Assembly: GCF_018334155.1 (NCBI RefSeq)
Contig: NZ_JAGXTP010000001.1
Coordinates: 1,116,001-1,180,000, forward strand
DNA length: 64,000 nt
Source: Devosia litorisediminis
GTDB taxonomy: Bacteria; Pseudomonadota; Alphaproteobacteria; Rhizobiales; Devosiaceae
Direction of reading: 5' to 3'
Below the pieces are notes generated by a model. That model was not told where the DNA came from, ran no database searches, and worked only from the letters and a program-made list of their open reading frames with translations. The position numbers were made by a program, and so were the translations under genes. Below, in pieces: positions 27,523 to 35,644 of the stretch. Position 1 is the first letter of the stretch; each line of letters opens with the position of its first letter.

Positions 27523-27897
27523 TTGTTCGATCGTCTCTCCACCTATTCGCCGCAGGCCCTTGGCGTGCTCCGTATCGCGACCGCCCTGCTGTTCATCGCC
27601 CACGGTACCCAGAAGCTGTTTGGCTTTCCTGTAGCGGCCATGGGCCCAACCGAAGGCCTGATGCTGATTGGCGGTCTGCTGGAAGTGTTTGGCGGTCTGG
27701 CCGTGCTGGTTGGCTTCTTTACCCGTCCAGTGTCGTTCGTGCTCAGCGGCATGATGGCCGTGGCCTATTTCCTGTTCCACTTCCCCGGCAGCTTCTTCCC
27801 GCAGGCCAATGGCGGCGACGCAGCCGTGCTGTTCAGCTTTGTGTTCCTCTATCTGGTGTTCGCCGGCCCCGGCGCCTGGAGCATCAACAAGCAGTAA
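27523..27897 (+). CDS. DoxX-family small integral membrane protein
   Basis: The 124-residue protein has four predicted membrane helices and the DoxX motifs LRIATALLFIAHGTQKLFGF and GGLLEVFGGLAVLVGFFTRP. Family members are linked to quinone or redox-related membrane functions, but none can be assigned here. The start is TTG 27523, decided by AAGGAG seven bases upstream; no ATG fits. It is followed by a strong terminator. Confidence 0.88.
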   Translation: MFDRLSTYSPQALGVLRIATALLFIAHGTQKLFGFPVAAMGPTEGLMLIGGLLEVFGGLAVLVGFFTRPVSFVLSGMMAVAYFLFHFPGSFFPQANGGDAAVLFSFVFLYLVFAGPGAWSINKQ

Positions 27898-27917
27898 GCT
27901 TGCCGAATTGAATCAAG

Positions 27918-27958
27918 AAGGCCGCCCAGATGATTGTCTGGGCGGCCTTTTTTCTTTC
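27918..27958 (+). terminator. Strong Rho-independent terminator after doxX
   Basis: AAGGCCGCCCAGA (27918-27930) and TCTGGGCGGCCTT (27937-27949) form a perfect 13-pair stem with a six-base loop, then TTTTTTCTTTC. It also lies just past the stop of the convergent DUF4282-like gene at 27975. Confidence 0.92.
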
Positions 27959-27974
27959 GTGCCGCGCAGCGCGA

Positions 27975-28526
27975 TCAGCTTTTGGCAGGTGGCGTGCGTT
28001 TGGCGGTGCGGCGTGGCTTGTGCGTCTCGCCGGGCTTGGTGGCGGGGGAGCGGGTTGCCGCTGGCTTGGGTGCCGCGGCTGGCTTGGCGCTGGCTGGCGG
28101 GACGTAAGGGGCGGGCTCGGTCGCCGGGGTGATGTATTCATCAGCTTCAGCGTAATCGGCGTCTTCGCCTTCCTCGGCCAGATCCCGAATGGCGTCGCGC
28201 ACCTCGTCGATCAGCGACGAGGAATAGCGCGAGCGGTTGACCGTCTCGCCGCTCTGCTCATGGGTCTTGAACCAGACCAGTAGGGCCTCGCAGGTCACGC
28301 GCAGGATGATGAAGGCCAGCAGACCATAGACGGCGATCTCCAGCAGGCCCCACAGGCCCATGCCAAAGCCGAAGCTGAAGGTCAGGAACAGATGGCTGAC
28401 GGCCCAGAGCAGAATGCCGCCCAGACCCAGCGCATAGAGAATGGGCACCAGCTTGGGCGACAGGATGGCGTCGAGCCGGAACAGGGTCTGGCGGGTGAAC
28501 AGGCGCTTGAGGTCGTCCAGCGTCAT
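27975..28526 (-). CDS. DUF4282-like inner-membrane protein with a low-complexity cytoplasmic tail
   Basis: The 183-residue protein has two membrane helices (about 29-48 and 55-78) separated by a short loop, then a charged segment and a Pro/Ala/Lys-rich tail (about 125-183) that ends strongly basic. The layout 'short N-terminus, two helices, LRVTCEALLVWFK' resembles DUF4282 proteins. No function is known. The repetitive basic tail could bind nucleic acid or cell wall, but that is speculation. Confidence 0.72.
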   Translation of the reverse strand: MTLDDLKRLFTRQTLFRLDAILSPKLVPILYALGLGGILLWAVSHLFLTFSFGFGMGLWGLLEIAVYGLLAFIILRVTCEALLVWFKTHEQSGETVNRSRYSSSLIDEVRDAIRDLAEEGEDADYAEADEYITPATEPAPYVPPASAKPAAAPKPAATRSPATKPGETHKPRRTAKRTPPAKS

Positions 28527-28571
28527 GACGGGCTCCTTGGAAATGGCTTAAAACAGGGTTCGATTCGATTG

Positions 28572-29339
28572 TTACGCAAGTTGGGGGTCGGCGCCAGCCC
28601 CGACAAGGCTTGGCTCGGATGCGTCCACCGTGGGGCCGAAACGGGCCTCAAAGGTCTGCCGCAGCACCGAATCGACCTCGGGCATGGACACCAGATGCCC
28701 CAGATCCTCGAAGCTGGTCACCCCGGCGTCGGAAATGCCGCAGGGCACGATGCCGTCATAGTGACCCAGATCGGGCGACACATTGAGCGAAATGCCGTGA
28801 AAAGTGACCCATTTGGACACCCGCACGCCGATGGCCGCGATCTTGTCCTCGGTCAGCACGCCCTTTTCCGGGCGCTTGACCCAGACGCCGATGCGCGGCG
28901 CCGGCTTGCTCTCGGCCTTGATATTGTGGGCCGCCAGCGTGTCCACCACCCAGTCCTCAAGCCCTTGCACCAGGCAGCGGATATCGCGGCCGCGCTGTGT
29001 CAGGTCCAGCATCACATAGGCCACGCGCTGGCCTGGACCGTGATAGGTGTATTGCCCACCCCGACCCGCATCGAATACCTCAAAGCGGTCTGAGAGCAGG
29101 TCTGCGGGCTGCGCAGAGGTACCTGCGGTGTAAAGCGGCGGGTGCTCGAGCAGCCAGATGGCTTCTTCGGCCGCGCCAGCGGCAATGGCGGCGGCGCGGG
29201 CCTTCATGGCGGCCAGTGCGACGGGGTAGGGCACGGGCTCGGCCGAAATCACCCATTGCACGGGCCGGGCGTCGTTCCGTGCCAATTTGCTACGGATTTC
29301 GCAGTGCGCGTCACCATTTGTTAATGGTTCCATAACCAT
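28572..29339 (-). CDS. lipB: Lipoyl(octanoyl) transferase
   Basis: LipB moves octanoyl groups from acyl carrier protein to lipoate-dependent enzymes. The 255-residue protein has [18 protein letters not shown] (93-110), catalytic-lysine region [19 protein letters not shown] (K166) and nucleophile C200 in DGIVPCGI. About 25 residues before the conserved [13 protein letters not shown] may be an extension; a later start is possible. It is divergent from the FliN-like gene. Confidence 0.95.
   Translation of the reverse strand: MVMEPLTNGDAHCEIRSKLARNDARPVQWVISAEPVPYPVALAAMKARAAAIAAGAAEEAIWLLEHPPLYTAGTSAQPADLLSDRFEVFDAGRGGQYTYHGPGQRVAYVMLDLTQRGRDIRCLVQGLEDWVVDTLAAHNIKAESKPAPRIGVWVKRPEKGVLTEDKIAAIGVRVSKWVTFHGISLNVSPDLGHYDGIVPCGISDAGVTSFEDLGHLVSMPEVDSVLRQTFEARFGPTVDASEPSLVGAGADPQLA
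29321..29336 (+). promoter_or_regulatory. Near-consensus CtrA-like box upstream of the FliN-like gene
   Basis: TTAA (29321-29324), seven bases, then ATAAC (29332-29336) differs by one base from TTAA-N7-TTAAC. It lies about 80 bases before the FliN-like ATG and overlaps the start of divergent lipB. CtrA often controls flagellar genes in alphaproteobacteria, but a one-mismatch match is weak evidence. Confidence 0.3.
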
Positions 29340-29415
29340 GGGTGCCAGAGGATACCTTCACATAAGAGATTCACCGGCACCTTGAGCGGCGCCGCGACGG
29401 GGTTCAGACATATCT

Positions 29416-29649
29416 ATGGGCACATTAGACAATATTGAAGTGGACATCACCGTCGAACTGGGTGCCACGACGATGCCGATCCATCATTTGCTGCGCATGG
29501 GCCGTGGTGCGGTGATCGAACTGGATGCCGGCGAGAACGATCCCCTGTGCATCTATGCCAATGGCACGCTGATCGCGCATGGCGAAGTCAGCGTCGAGGA
29601 CGGGCATTTGCGTGTGCAGATCTCCAACAAAACCTCGCGTCACCGCTAG
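29416..29649 (+). CDS. Orphan FliN-like SpoA-domain protein
   Basis: The 77-residue product is essentially one SpoA (FliM/FliN C-terminal) domain: VDITVELGATTMPIHHLLRM (9-28), GAVIELDAGENDPLCIYANG (31-50), LIAHGEVSVEDGHLRVQI (52-69). FliN forms the C-ring of the flagellar switch. This copy lacks the usual acidic N-terminal extension and stands apart from any flagellar operon in the window, so it may be a divergent FliN or an accessory SpoA protein. Confidence 0.85.
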   Translation: MGTLDNIEVDITVELGATTMPIHHLLRMGRGAVIELDAGENDPLCIYANGTLIAHGEVSVEDGHLRVQISNKTSRHR

Positions 29650-29686
29650 CCTCTCCACAGACATTTCCAAATCTCGATTTAAGCGC

Positions 29687-29715
29687 TTGAGGTTACGACA
29701 GACCTTTGCTACATC
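29687..29715 (+). promoter_or_regulatory. Probable promoter of tRNA-Leu
   Basis: TTGAGG (29687-29692), a 17-base spacer and TACATC (29710-29715) precede the tRNA by about 40 bases, in a suitable position for a housekeeping promoter. Confidence 0.45.
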
Positions 29716-29754
29716 CCCACTCGCTTCGCCCGGTGGGCGTGGCTCTACCAGAAT

Positions 29755-29841
29755 GCGGTCGTGGCGGAATTGGTAGACGCGCAGCGTTGAGGTCGCTGTG
29801 GGGTAACACCCGTGGAAGTTCGAGTCTTCTCGACCGCACCA
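29755..29841 (+). tRNA. tRNA-Leu (anticodon GAG)
   Basis: The acceptor arms GCGGTCG (29755-29761) and CGACCGC (29831-29837) pair perfectly and are followed by an encoded ACCA end. The D-arm contains AATTGGTAGA; the anticodon stem CAGCG/CGCTG holds the loop TTGAGGT, giving anticodon GAG (CUC/CUU codons). A long variable arm (TGGGGTAACACCCG) and the T-loop TTCGAGT confirm a class II leucine tRNA. Confidence 0.97.
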
Positions 29842-29866
29842 TCATCTCCGGATGATACGAAAAAAT

Positions 29867-29893
29867 GGGCTGCCCCTCGGGGCGGCCTTTTTT
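29867..29893 (+). terminator. Terminator of tRNA-Leu
   Basis: GGCTGCCCC (29868-29876) and GGGGCGGCC (29879-29887) pair over nine positions, one a wobble, and are followed by six Ts. The tight TC loop may open by a pair. It lies 26 bases after the tRNA. Confidence 0.8.
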
Positions 29894-30018
29894 GTTTGCG
29901 GTGGGTGCAGATTCGGTCCTGCTGCAGATGCAGGGAAGCTGCGCATTCCATCCCGATTGCTTTGTTTCTGGCGCCGCACTAATCCTAGCGAATTCAGCTG
30001 GTGCGGTGCGCTCCCAAA

Positions 30019-32265
30019 ATGTCGAAAAACTCTGAAAAGCCGCAGGGCATGGGCACTTTTGGCGGGGTGTTCACGCCCAGCGTGCTGACGATTCTGGGCC
30101 TGGTACTGTTCTTGCGGCTTGGCTATGTCGTGGGCACGGTGGGGCTGTGGCAGACGCTGCTGATTATCGGATTGGCCAGCCTGGTGTCGGTGCTCACCAG
30201 TATCTCGCTGGCGGCGGTGGCCACCAATATCGAGGTCAAGAGCGGCGGGGTGTACTACATCATCTCGCGCACGCTGGGCGTGGCCTATGGCGGGGCCATC
30301 GGGCTGGTGCTGTTTGTGGCGCTGGCGGTCTCGGTGGGGTTTTACTGCGTCGGCTTTGCCGAGGGCGTCACGGCGACTTTTGACATCACCACGCCCTTTG
30401 CTGCGCAGGGCATTGCGGCGGCCGCGGTGCTGCTGATGGCGGTGATCGCCTGGTTCGGCTCGGATCTGGCGACCCGGGTGCAATATGTCGTCATGGCCTT
30501 TCTGGTGTTTTCGCTGATTTCCTTTGGCATGGGCGCCTGGGGGCATTGGGACAATTCGCGGCTGGTTGCTGCGTTGGGTCCAAATCAGGGCTGGATCGGC
30601 TTCTGGCCAGCCTTTGCCATCTTCTTTCCAGCGGTCACGGGCTTCACCCAGGGGGTGAACATGTCCGGTGATCTGGCTGATCCGGTTCGCAGTATTCCCC
30701 GCGGCACTGCCTATGCGGTAGGCCTTTCCATCCTTGTCTATGTCGTGGTGGCGGTGCTGCTGGCGGGCGCGGTGCCACGCGGTATCCTGACCTTCGACTA
30801 TGGCGCCATGCGCAATGTCGCCGCGTTCGGGCCGCTGATCGATGCGGGAATTTTCGCTGCCACGCTGTCCTCGGCGCTGGCGTCGCTGATGGGGGCCCCA
30901 CGCATCCTGCAATCGCTGGCCAAGGACAAGGTGTTTCCGTTCCTGGCCGTGTTCGGGGTCGGGCATGGCCCGAGCGACAATCCGCGCAACGGCATTTTGC
31001 TGGGCACGCTGATCGCGCTGGGCACGGTGGCACTGGGCAATCTCAATGTCATCGCCTCGGTCGTGGCCATGTTCTTTGTGGTGACCTATGGCCTGCTCAA
31101 TTACGCGACCTATTTCGAAGCCAGCGGTCGCAGCCCGTCCTTCCGGCCGGCGCTGAGCTGGTATGACCCGCGCCTGAGCCTTGTTGGCGGTCTGGTATCG
31201 CTTGGTGTGATGCTGGCGATCAATCTGACAGCGGGGCTGGTGGCCATAGCGGTGATCTTGGCGGTCTATCAATATCTGCAATCGACTGCGACCGAGTCAC
31301 GCTGGGCCGACGGGCAACGCTCCTATGAGCTGCAGGCGGTGCGCGACAATCTGCTGGCAGCGAGTGCGCGGCCCGAGCATGCCCGCGACTGGCGTCCGCA
31401 AATCCTGGCTTTTTCCAATGATGAAGCGCGCCGCGAGCGCCTGCTGCGCTTTGCTGCCTGGATTGAGGGTCATAGCGGCCTGACCACGGTGATCCGGATA
31501 TTGGAGGGCAAGGGCAGGCGGGCCCGGCGCGAGTTGGCCCTTGCCGAAAAGGCGCTGGAGCGCGATCTGGCGGCCAAGGGGCTGACGGCGTTCCCGTTGG
31601 TGGTGTCAGCGACCGATCTGGATGTTGCCGTGCCGGTGGCCGTACAATCGGTGGGGATCGGGCCCACCCGCATCAATACCGTGCTGCTCAACTGGCTTGA
31701 TCCGGCCAAGCGCACCGAGGATCCCGAACAGGCAAAACGCTTTTTGGGTAATCTGCACGCCTCGTTCCTGCTGGGCTTCAATCTGGTGGTGTTTGATGCC
31801 CATGAGGATGATTGGGAACGGCTGACCGCGACCAGGCCTGCCGCGCGCACCATCGATATCTGGTGGTCCGACAATGCGACCGGTCGGCTGATGTTGGTGC
31901 TGGCCTATCTGATGACCCGCAATACCGATTGGCGCGGTGCGCCAATCCGGGTGATCACGGCGGATGCCGAAACTGATGTCGACCTGCGCCAGGCCGAGCT
32001 TGAGGAAGAACTCAAATCGGTGCGCATCGCGGCCGAGGTCATTGTTCTGCCAATCGGGGACGACCGGCTGGAAGGTTTGATTGGGCAATCAGCCGATAGC
32101 GCCATTGTGTTTGTGCCGCTGGGTATTCGCGAGCAGGAGTTCACCGACTGGTTGGGCACGCCGCTGGCCAACATCCTGCCGCGCCTGCCAATTGTTGCGC
32201 TGGTGATGGCCGCCGAGGAAATGGACCTTTCTGCTGACCCTGATCAGGCGGAGATCTCCGACTAG
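30019..32265 (+). CDS. Cation-chloride-cotransporter-like (SLC12/APC superfamily) permease
   Basis: The 748-residue protein has about 12 membrane helices (to about residue 420) and a roughly 300-residue soluble C-terminal domain. It resembles animal Na-K-Cl cotransporters: FTPSVLTILGLVLFLRLGYV near the N-terminus and MGAPRILQSLAKDKVFPFL followed by GPSDNPRNGILL. The last part resembles the cytosolic regulatory domain (TRNTDWRGAPIRVI). Transported ions are unknown; amino acids are also possible. No ribosome site is evident, so ATG 30019 is tentative. Confidence 0.83.
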   Translation: MSKNSEKPQGMGTFGGVFTPSVLTILGLVLFLRLGYVVGTVGLWQTLLIIGLASLVSVLTSISLAAVATNIEVKSGGVYYIISRTLGVAYGGAIGLVLFVALAVSVGFYCVGFAEGVTATFDITTPFAAQGIAAAAVLLMAVIAWFGSDLATRVQYVVMAFLVFSLISFGMGAWGHWDNSRLVAALGPNQGWIGFWPAFAIFFPAVTGFTQGVNMSGDLADPVRSIPRGTAYAVGLSILVYVVVAVLLAGAVPRGILTFDYGAMRNVAAFGPLIDAGIFAATLSSALASLMGAPRILQSLAKDKVFPFLAVFGVGHGPSDNPRNGILLGTLIALGTVALGNLNVIASVVAMFFVVTYGLLNYATYFEASGRSPSFRPALSWYDPRLSLVGGLVSLGVMLAINLTAGLVAIAVILAVYQYLQSTATESRWADGQRSYELQAVRDNLLAASARPEHARDWRPQILAFSNDEARRERLLRFAAWIEGHSGLTTVIRILEGKGRRARRELALAEKALERDLAAKGLTAFPLVVSATDLDVAVPVAVQSVGIGPTRINTVLLNWLDPAKRTEDPEQAKRFLGNLHASFLLGFNLVVFDAHEDDWERLTATRPAARTIDIWWSDNATGRLMLVLAYLMTRNTDWRGAPIRVITADAETDVDLRQAELEEELKSVRIAAEVIVLPIGDDRLEGLIGQSADSAIVFVPLGIREQEFTDWLGTPLANILPRLPIVALVMAAEEMDLSADPDQAEISD

Positions 32266-32413
32266 TCGTCCGAGGCGGCCTGGGCGACACTTCTTGGCGG
32301 TTCTGACGAAGAATTCACTGCAAGGGTCGGAAATCGCTACGGCAAAGCTGGCGGATCATGGGCTGATTGGTTACAGCTGAAGAGCCCCGTAATCCCGGCG
32401 AAAAGGGCCTCCC

Positions 32414-33829
32414 GTGATCACAGACCCCGACAGCACCTCCGGCGAAGAGCCCGGCATCGATCCCAATGCCTTTCGCGATGATGATGATCGCATCAGTCCG
32501 CACTGGCTGGAGCGCTTGCGCGCCTTCCTGATTGCCGGGCGCAGCGAAGACATCGCCACGGTCATGCAGCCGCTCTATTCGTCCGATGTCGGCGATGTGC
32601 TGGAATCGCTCGATGCCGATGAGCGCCTGTTGCTGGTCCGCCTGCTGGGCGAGAATTTTGACTATTCCGCGCTGACCGAGGTCGATGAATCGATCCGCGT
32701 CGAGCTGATGGAAGAACTGCCCAACGCTGAAATCGCGCGCGGTATGGCCGGGCTCGACAATGACGACGCGGTCTTCATCCTCGAGGACATGGAGCAGGTC
32801 GACCGCGACGAGGTTCTGGCCAAGCTGCCGACCTTTGAGCGGCTCAGCCTCAAGCGCAGTCTGGACTTCCCCGAAGATTCCGCCGGTCGGCGGATGCTCA
32901 CCGATTTCATCGCCATTCCGCCCTTCTGGACGGTGGGTCAGACCATCGACTATCTGCGGCGCGAGGTCGATCTGCCGGATGAATTCTACCAGATCTATGT
33001 GGTGGATGCGTCCTACTCGGTGCTGGGCACCATCCCGCTGGACAAGTTCATTCGTGCGCCACGCACCACATCGATTGAATCGATGATGAACACCAATCTG
33101 GTGCTGGTCGACGCCAATGAAGATCAGGAAGAAGCCGCCCGCGACTTCGAGCGCTACGATCTGGTCGAAATCGGCGTGGTGGATGAGAGCAATCGTCTGG
33201 TCGGCGTGCTGACGATCGATGACATTGTCGACGTGATCCACGAAGAGGCCGATGAAGACATCAAGCTGCTCGCGGGTGTGGGTGACGAGGATATTTCTGA
33301 TTCCACCGCCGATACCGTGCGCAGTCGTGTGCCGTGGTTGATCGTCAATCTGTTCAGCGCTGTGATGGTCTCCATGGTGATCGGGCTGTTCAATGCCACC
33401 ATCGAGCAGATGGTGGCGCTGGCCGTGCTGATGCCGATTGTCGCCTCCATGGGCGGCAATGCGGGCACCCAGACCATGACGGTGACCGTGCGGGCGTTGT
33501 CGATGCGCGAACTCGATGGCCGCCGCCTGCGCCGGTTGATCACGCGCGAGATGGTGGTTGGCCTGTTCAACGGCGTGATTTTTGCCGTGCTGATCGGGCT
33601 GGTCACCTGGCTGCGCTTCAACAATCTGCAGTTGGGCGGGGTTATCGGTCTGGCCATGGTGATCAATATGGCCGTGGCGGGGACAGCCGGAATTCTCATT
33701 CCGCTGACGCTCGACAAGTTCAAGGCCGACCCGGCGATCGCTTCTTCGGTGTTTGTGACCACTGTCACCGATGTCGTTGGGTTCTTTGCCTTTTTGGGCA
33801 TTGCCGGGCTGTGGTTCGGGCTGTTCTAG
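32414..33829 (+). CDS. mgtE: Magnesium transporter MgtE
   Basis: MgtE is a Mg2+-gated channel. The 471-residue protein starts at GTG 32414 and shows the cytosolic N domain (about 40-150, LPNAEIARGMAGLDNDDAVF), the two CBS modules (about 150-275), and five membrane helices with the pore signature MPIVASMGGNAGTQTMTVTV. All parts are intact. It is downstream of the cotransporter-like gene with a 148-base gap in which I see no clear Mg2+ sensor. Confidence 0.95.
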   Translation: MITDPDSTSGEEPGIDPNAFRDDDDRISPHWLERLRAFLIAGRSEDIATVMQPLYSSDVGDVLESLDADERLLLVRLLGENFDYSALTEVDESIRVELMEELPNAEIARGMAGLDNDDAVFILEDMEQVDRDEVLAKLPTFERLSLKRSLDFPEDSAGRRMLTDFIAIPPFWTVGQTIDYLRREVDLPDEFYQIYVVDASYSVLGTIPLDKFIRAPRTTSIESMMNTNLVLVDANEDQEEAARDFERYDLVEIGVVDESNRLVGVLTIDDIVDVIHEEADEDIKLLAGVGDEDISDSTADTVRSRVPWLIVNLFSAVMVSMVIGLFNATIEQMVALAVLMPIVASMGGNAGTQTMTVTVRALSMRELDGRRLRRLITREMVVGLFNGVIFAVLIGLVTWLRFNNLQLGGVIGLAMVINMAVAGTAGILIPLTLDKFKADPAIASSVFVTTVTDVVGFFAFLGIAGLWFGLF

Positions 33830-34003
33830 CGCCGTTTCACCCCCTTCAGAACGCGACTCGAAGAGACGTTCACGCCTGTGGACTGTGGCAACATCGCCGC
33901 TTGCAAAGCTTTTATGACGCGGTTAACGATTTGATACCGGACCTTGCGGGGACAGCTTTGTCTTCCTATTTGTCCGGAGTGAACGGCTGACAAGGAGCGA
34001 TTT

Positions 34004-34105
34004 ATGCGTGGTCAACCGAGAGCCACTTTGTGGCGTGCAGCAAGCTGGACAATGGTTTGCCTGCTCTCGATGGGATTGGTTTTCTCCGTGGTTGCTGGCG
34101 TCTAG
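34004..34105 (+). CDS. 33-residue predicted membrane microprotein
   Basis: A 34-codon ORF starts at ATG 34004 behind an excellent AAGGAG ribosome site (33992-33997). The product begins with a basic segment (MRGQPRATLWRAASW) followed by one hydrophobic helix (MVCLLSMGLVFSVVAGV) that ends the protein. A strong terminator follows 31 bases later, so it looks like a monocistronic unit. I do not recognise the family. It could also be a leader peptide, but no regulated gene lies before the terminator. Confidence 0.55.
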   Translation: MRGQPRATLWRAASWTMVCLLSMGLVFSVVAGV

Positions 34106-34136
34106 GCGCTGGAGTTATTCACTTTCAAAAATTCAG

Positions 34137-34172
34137 GAAGGGCGCCCGGGCCACTTGGGCGCCCTTCTTTTT
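34137..34172 (+). terminator. Strong terminator after the 33-residue ORF
   Basis: GAAGGGCGCCC (34137-34147) and GGGCGCCCTTC (34157-34167) form a perfect 11-pair stem with a nine-base loop and then TTTTT. It ends 15 bases before the DUF1489 start. Confidence 0.9.
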
Positions 34173-34186
34173 GTCTGGAGTTGCGG

Positions 34187-34612
34187 ATGATCCATATGAT
34201 CAAGCTGTGCGTGGGCGTATCGAGCTTTGAAGAGCTCGAGAGCTATCGCAATGAGCGCGCCCATTGGTGGGATGCCGATTACGGTGAGGATGTGCATGTC
34301 CACCGCACCCGCATGATGCCCAAACGCGCTGCGGAGATGGAGGGGCAAGCCTCGATCTACTGGGTGATTGGCGGGCAGGTGGTGTGCCGCCAGCCTATCC
34401 AGCGCCTGGCGCCCTATACCGATCCCGAGGGCAAGAATTACTGCGACATCATTCTGGCCCCAGACCTGATCCGCACCGTCCCCTATCCCAAGCGGCCCTT
34501 TCAGGGCTGGCGCTATCTCAAGCCCGACGATGCGCCGCCCGATCTGGGCGCCAATGAGAACGCAGATTCGCTGGCGCTGGCTGCCGACCTCGCCAAATTG
34601 GGACTGATCTAG
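34187..34612 (+). CDS. DUF1489-family protein
   Basis: The 141-residue protein matches the alphaproteobacterial DUF1489 family: MIKLCVGVSSFEELESYRNE, the RTRMMPKRAAEMEGQASIYW core, and FQGWRYLKPDDAPPDLG near the end. Function is unknown. ATG 34187 is chosen because CTGGAG lies six to seven bases upstream; a TTG at 34181 would overlap that site. Confidence 0.9.
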   Translation: MIHMIKLCVGVSSFEELESYRNERAHWWDADYGEDVHVHRTRMMPKRAAEMEGQASIYWVIGGQVVCRQPIQRLAPYTDPEGKNYCDIILAPDLIRTVPYPKRPFQGWRYLKPDDAPPDLGANENADSLALAADLAKLGLI

Positions 34613-34615
34613 GGG

Positions 34616-34635
34616 TTAAGATCGGTTAATCTTAA
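34616..34635 (+). repeat. Inverted repeat before mipZ1
   Basis: TTAAGAT (34616-34622) and ATCTTAA (34629-34635) are perfect inverted arms around CGGTTA, directly after the DUF1489 stop. The right arm overlaps the first half of the CtrA-like box, suggesting a compound operator rather than a terminator. Confidence 0.45.
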
Positions 34636-34647
34636 GCGCCTGTTAAC
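34632..34647 (+). promoter_or_regulatory. Perfect CtrA-like box upstream of mipZ1
   Basis: TTAA-GCGCCTG-TTAAC matches the alphaproteobacterial CtrA consensus TTAA-N7-TTAAC exactly. It lies 54 bases before the mipZ1 ATG, a typical promoter-overlapping position. Binding is inferred from the motif only. Confidence 0.55.
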
Positions 34648-34700
34648 CATAGCAGCCCTTGTTAGCAGTGTGCGTTTGAGCACTGATTTGGGGGGCGACG

Positions 34701-35549
34701 ATGGCGCGAAACGGTGCGCATGTCATAGTGGTCGGAAATGAAAAGGGCGGGTCGGGCAAATCGACCACCGCCTTTCATCTGGCAATCTATCTGCTGCATG
34801 CTGGCCACCGGGTGGCCAGCATTGATGTGGATAGCCGCCAGCAGACCTTTACCCATTATGTCCGCAACCGGCGCGCCTATGCGCAGGAGCGCGGCATCAA
34901 TCTGCTCAATCCGCAGCATTTTCATCTGCCATCGGCTTGGGGCGACTCGCGCCGCGAGAACGATCAGGCCGAGTTCGACGTGTTCCGCCGCGCTGTCAGC
35001 GAAGTGGAAAACCGCGCCGACTTCGTCATCATCGATACGCCCGGCTTTGATACCAATCTGACGCGGCTGGCCCATTCGCTGGCCGACACGCTGGTGACGC
35101 CGATCAATGACAGTCTGATCGACATCAATGTGCTGGCGCGGGTGGACGCGGAAACCGGTGTGCCAGTCGAAACCAGCCATTATGCACGCCTTGTGCAGCG
35201 GGCGCGGTCCGAACGCCTGTCAGTGACTGGCGAGAGCGTCGACTGGGTGCTGGTGCGCAACCGCATCTCCATGCTCGGTTCGCGCAATGCAAGGCAGGTG
35301 CATGCCACGCTTGATGCCATTGCCACGCGCTTTGGCTGCCGGGTATCGGATGGCATTGCCGAGCGGGTTATCTTCCGTTCGCTGTTTTCGAGCGGTCTGA
35401 CGGTGTTTGATCCGCTCGATAGCGAGGGGGGTGGCGAACACGCCAGCGTCTCCCATGTCGCGGCCCGGCAGGAGTATCGCAACCTGGTGGGTGCGCTCAA
35501 TCTGCCCATCATTCAGCGCGCGGCCGAACCGATGCGGCTGTCGGCCTGA
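34701..35549 (+). CDS. mipZ: MipZ-type division-plane positioning ATPase, first tandem copy
   Basis: MipZ is a ParA-related ATPase that forms a bipolar gradient and inhibits FtsZ away from midcell. The 282-residue protein has the deviant Walker A NEKGGSGKSTTAFHLAIYLL (13-32, with K15 and K20), the SIDVDSRQQTFTHYVRNR segment, and Walker A'/B region FVIIDTPGFDTNLTRLAHSL. All ATPase residues look intact. The next gene is a close paralogue; a CtrA-like box lies upstream. Confidence 0.9.
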   Translation: MARNGAHVIVVGNEKGGSGKSTTAFHLAIYLLHAGHRVASIDVDSRQQTFTHYVRNRRAYAQERGINLLNPQHFHLPSAWGDSRRENDQAEFDVFRRAVSEVENRADFVIIDTPGFDTNLTRLAHSLADTLVTPINDSLIDINVLARVDAETGVPVETSHYARLVQRARSERLSVTGESVDWVLVRNRISMLGSRNARQVHATLDAIATRFGCRVSDGIAERVIFRSLFSSGLTVFDPLDSEGGGEHASVSHVAARQEYRNLVGALNLPIIQRAAEPMRLSA

Positions 35550-35557
35550 TCACGCGT

Positions 35558-35574
35558 TAATCGTTTAACGATTA
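35558..35574 (+). promoter_or_regulatory. 17-base perfect palindrome upstream of mipZ2
   Basis: TAATCGTT-T-AACGATTA is a perfect eight-base inverted repeat around one base, in the 95-base gap between the mipZ copies. Its symmetry suits a dimeric DNA-binding protein. It is AT-rich in a GC-rich context and does not fit the CtrA spacing. Confidence 0.45.
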
Positions 35575-35644
35575 TTCACCATTGGCACGCTTGCAAGCCT
35601 GCGCCGAAGGCCGGACAATTGCGCTCGGGTTTCGGGAGTGAAAA

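Noticed and set aside
29842..31281. 479-codon open frame on the minus strand
   Set aside because: It is antisense to the cotransporter-like gene and runs into the tRNA terminator; its composition (His/Gln/Arg-rich) is typical of a shadow frame in GC-rich coding DNA and it has no family motifs.
32266..32413. Magnesium riboswitch (M-box or similar) before mgtE
   Set aside because: The 148-base gap is short and no conserved core could be recognised.
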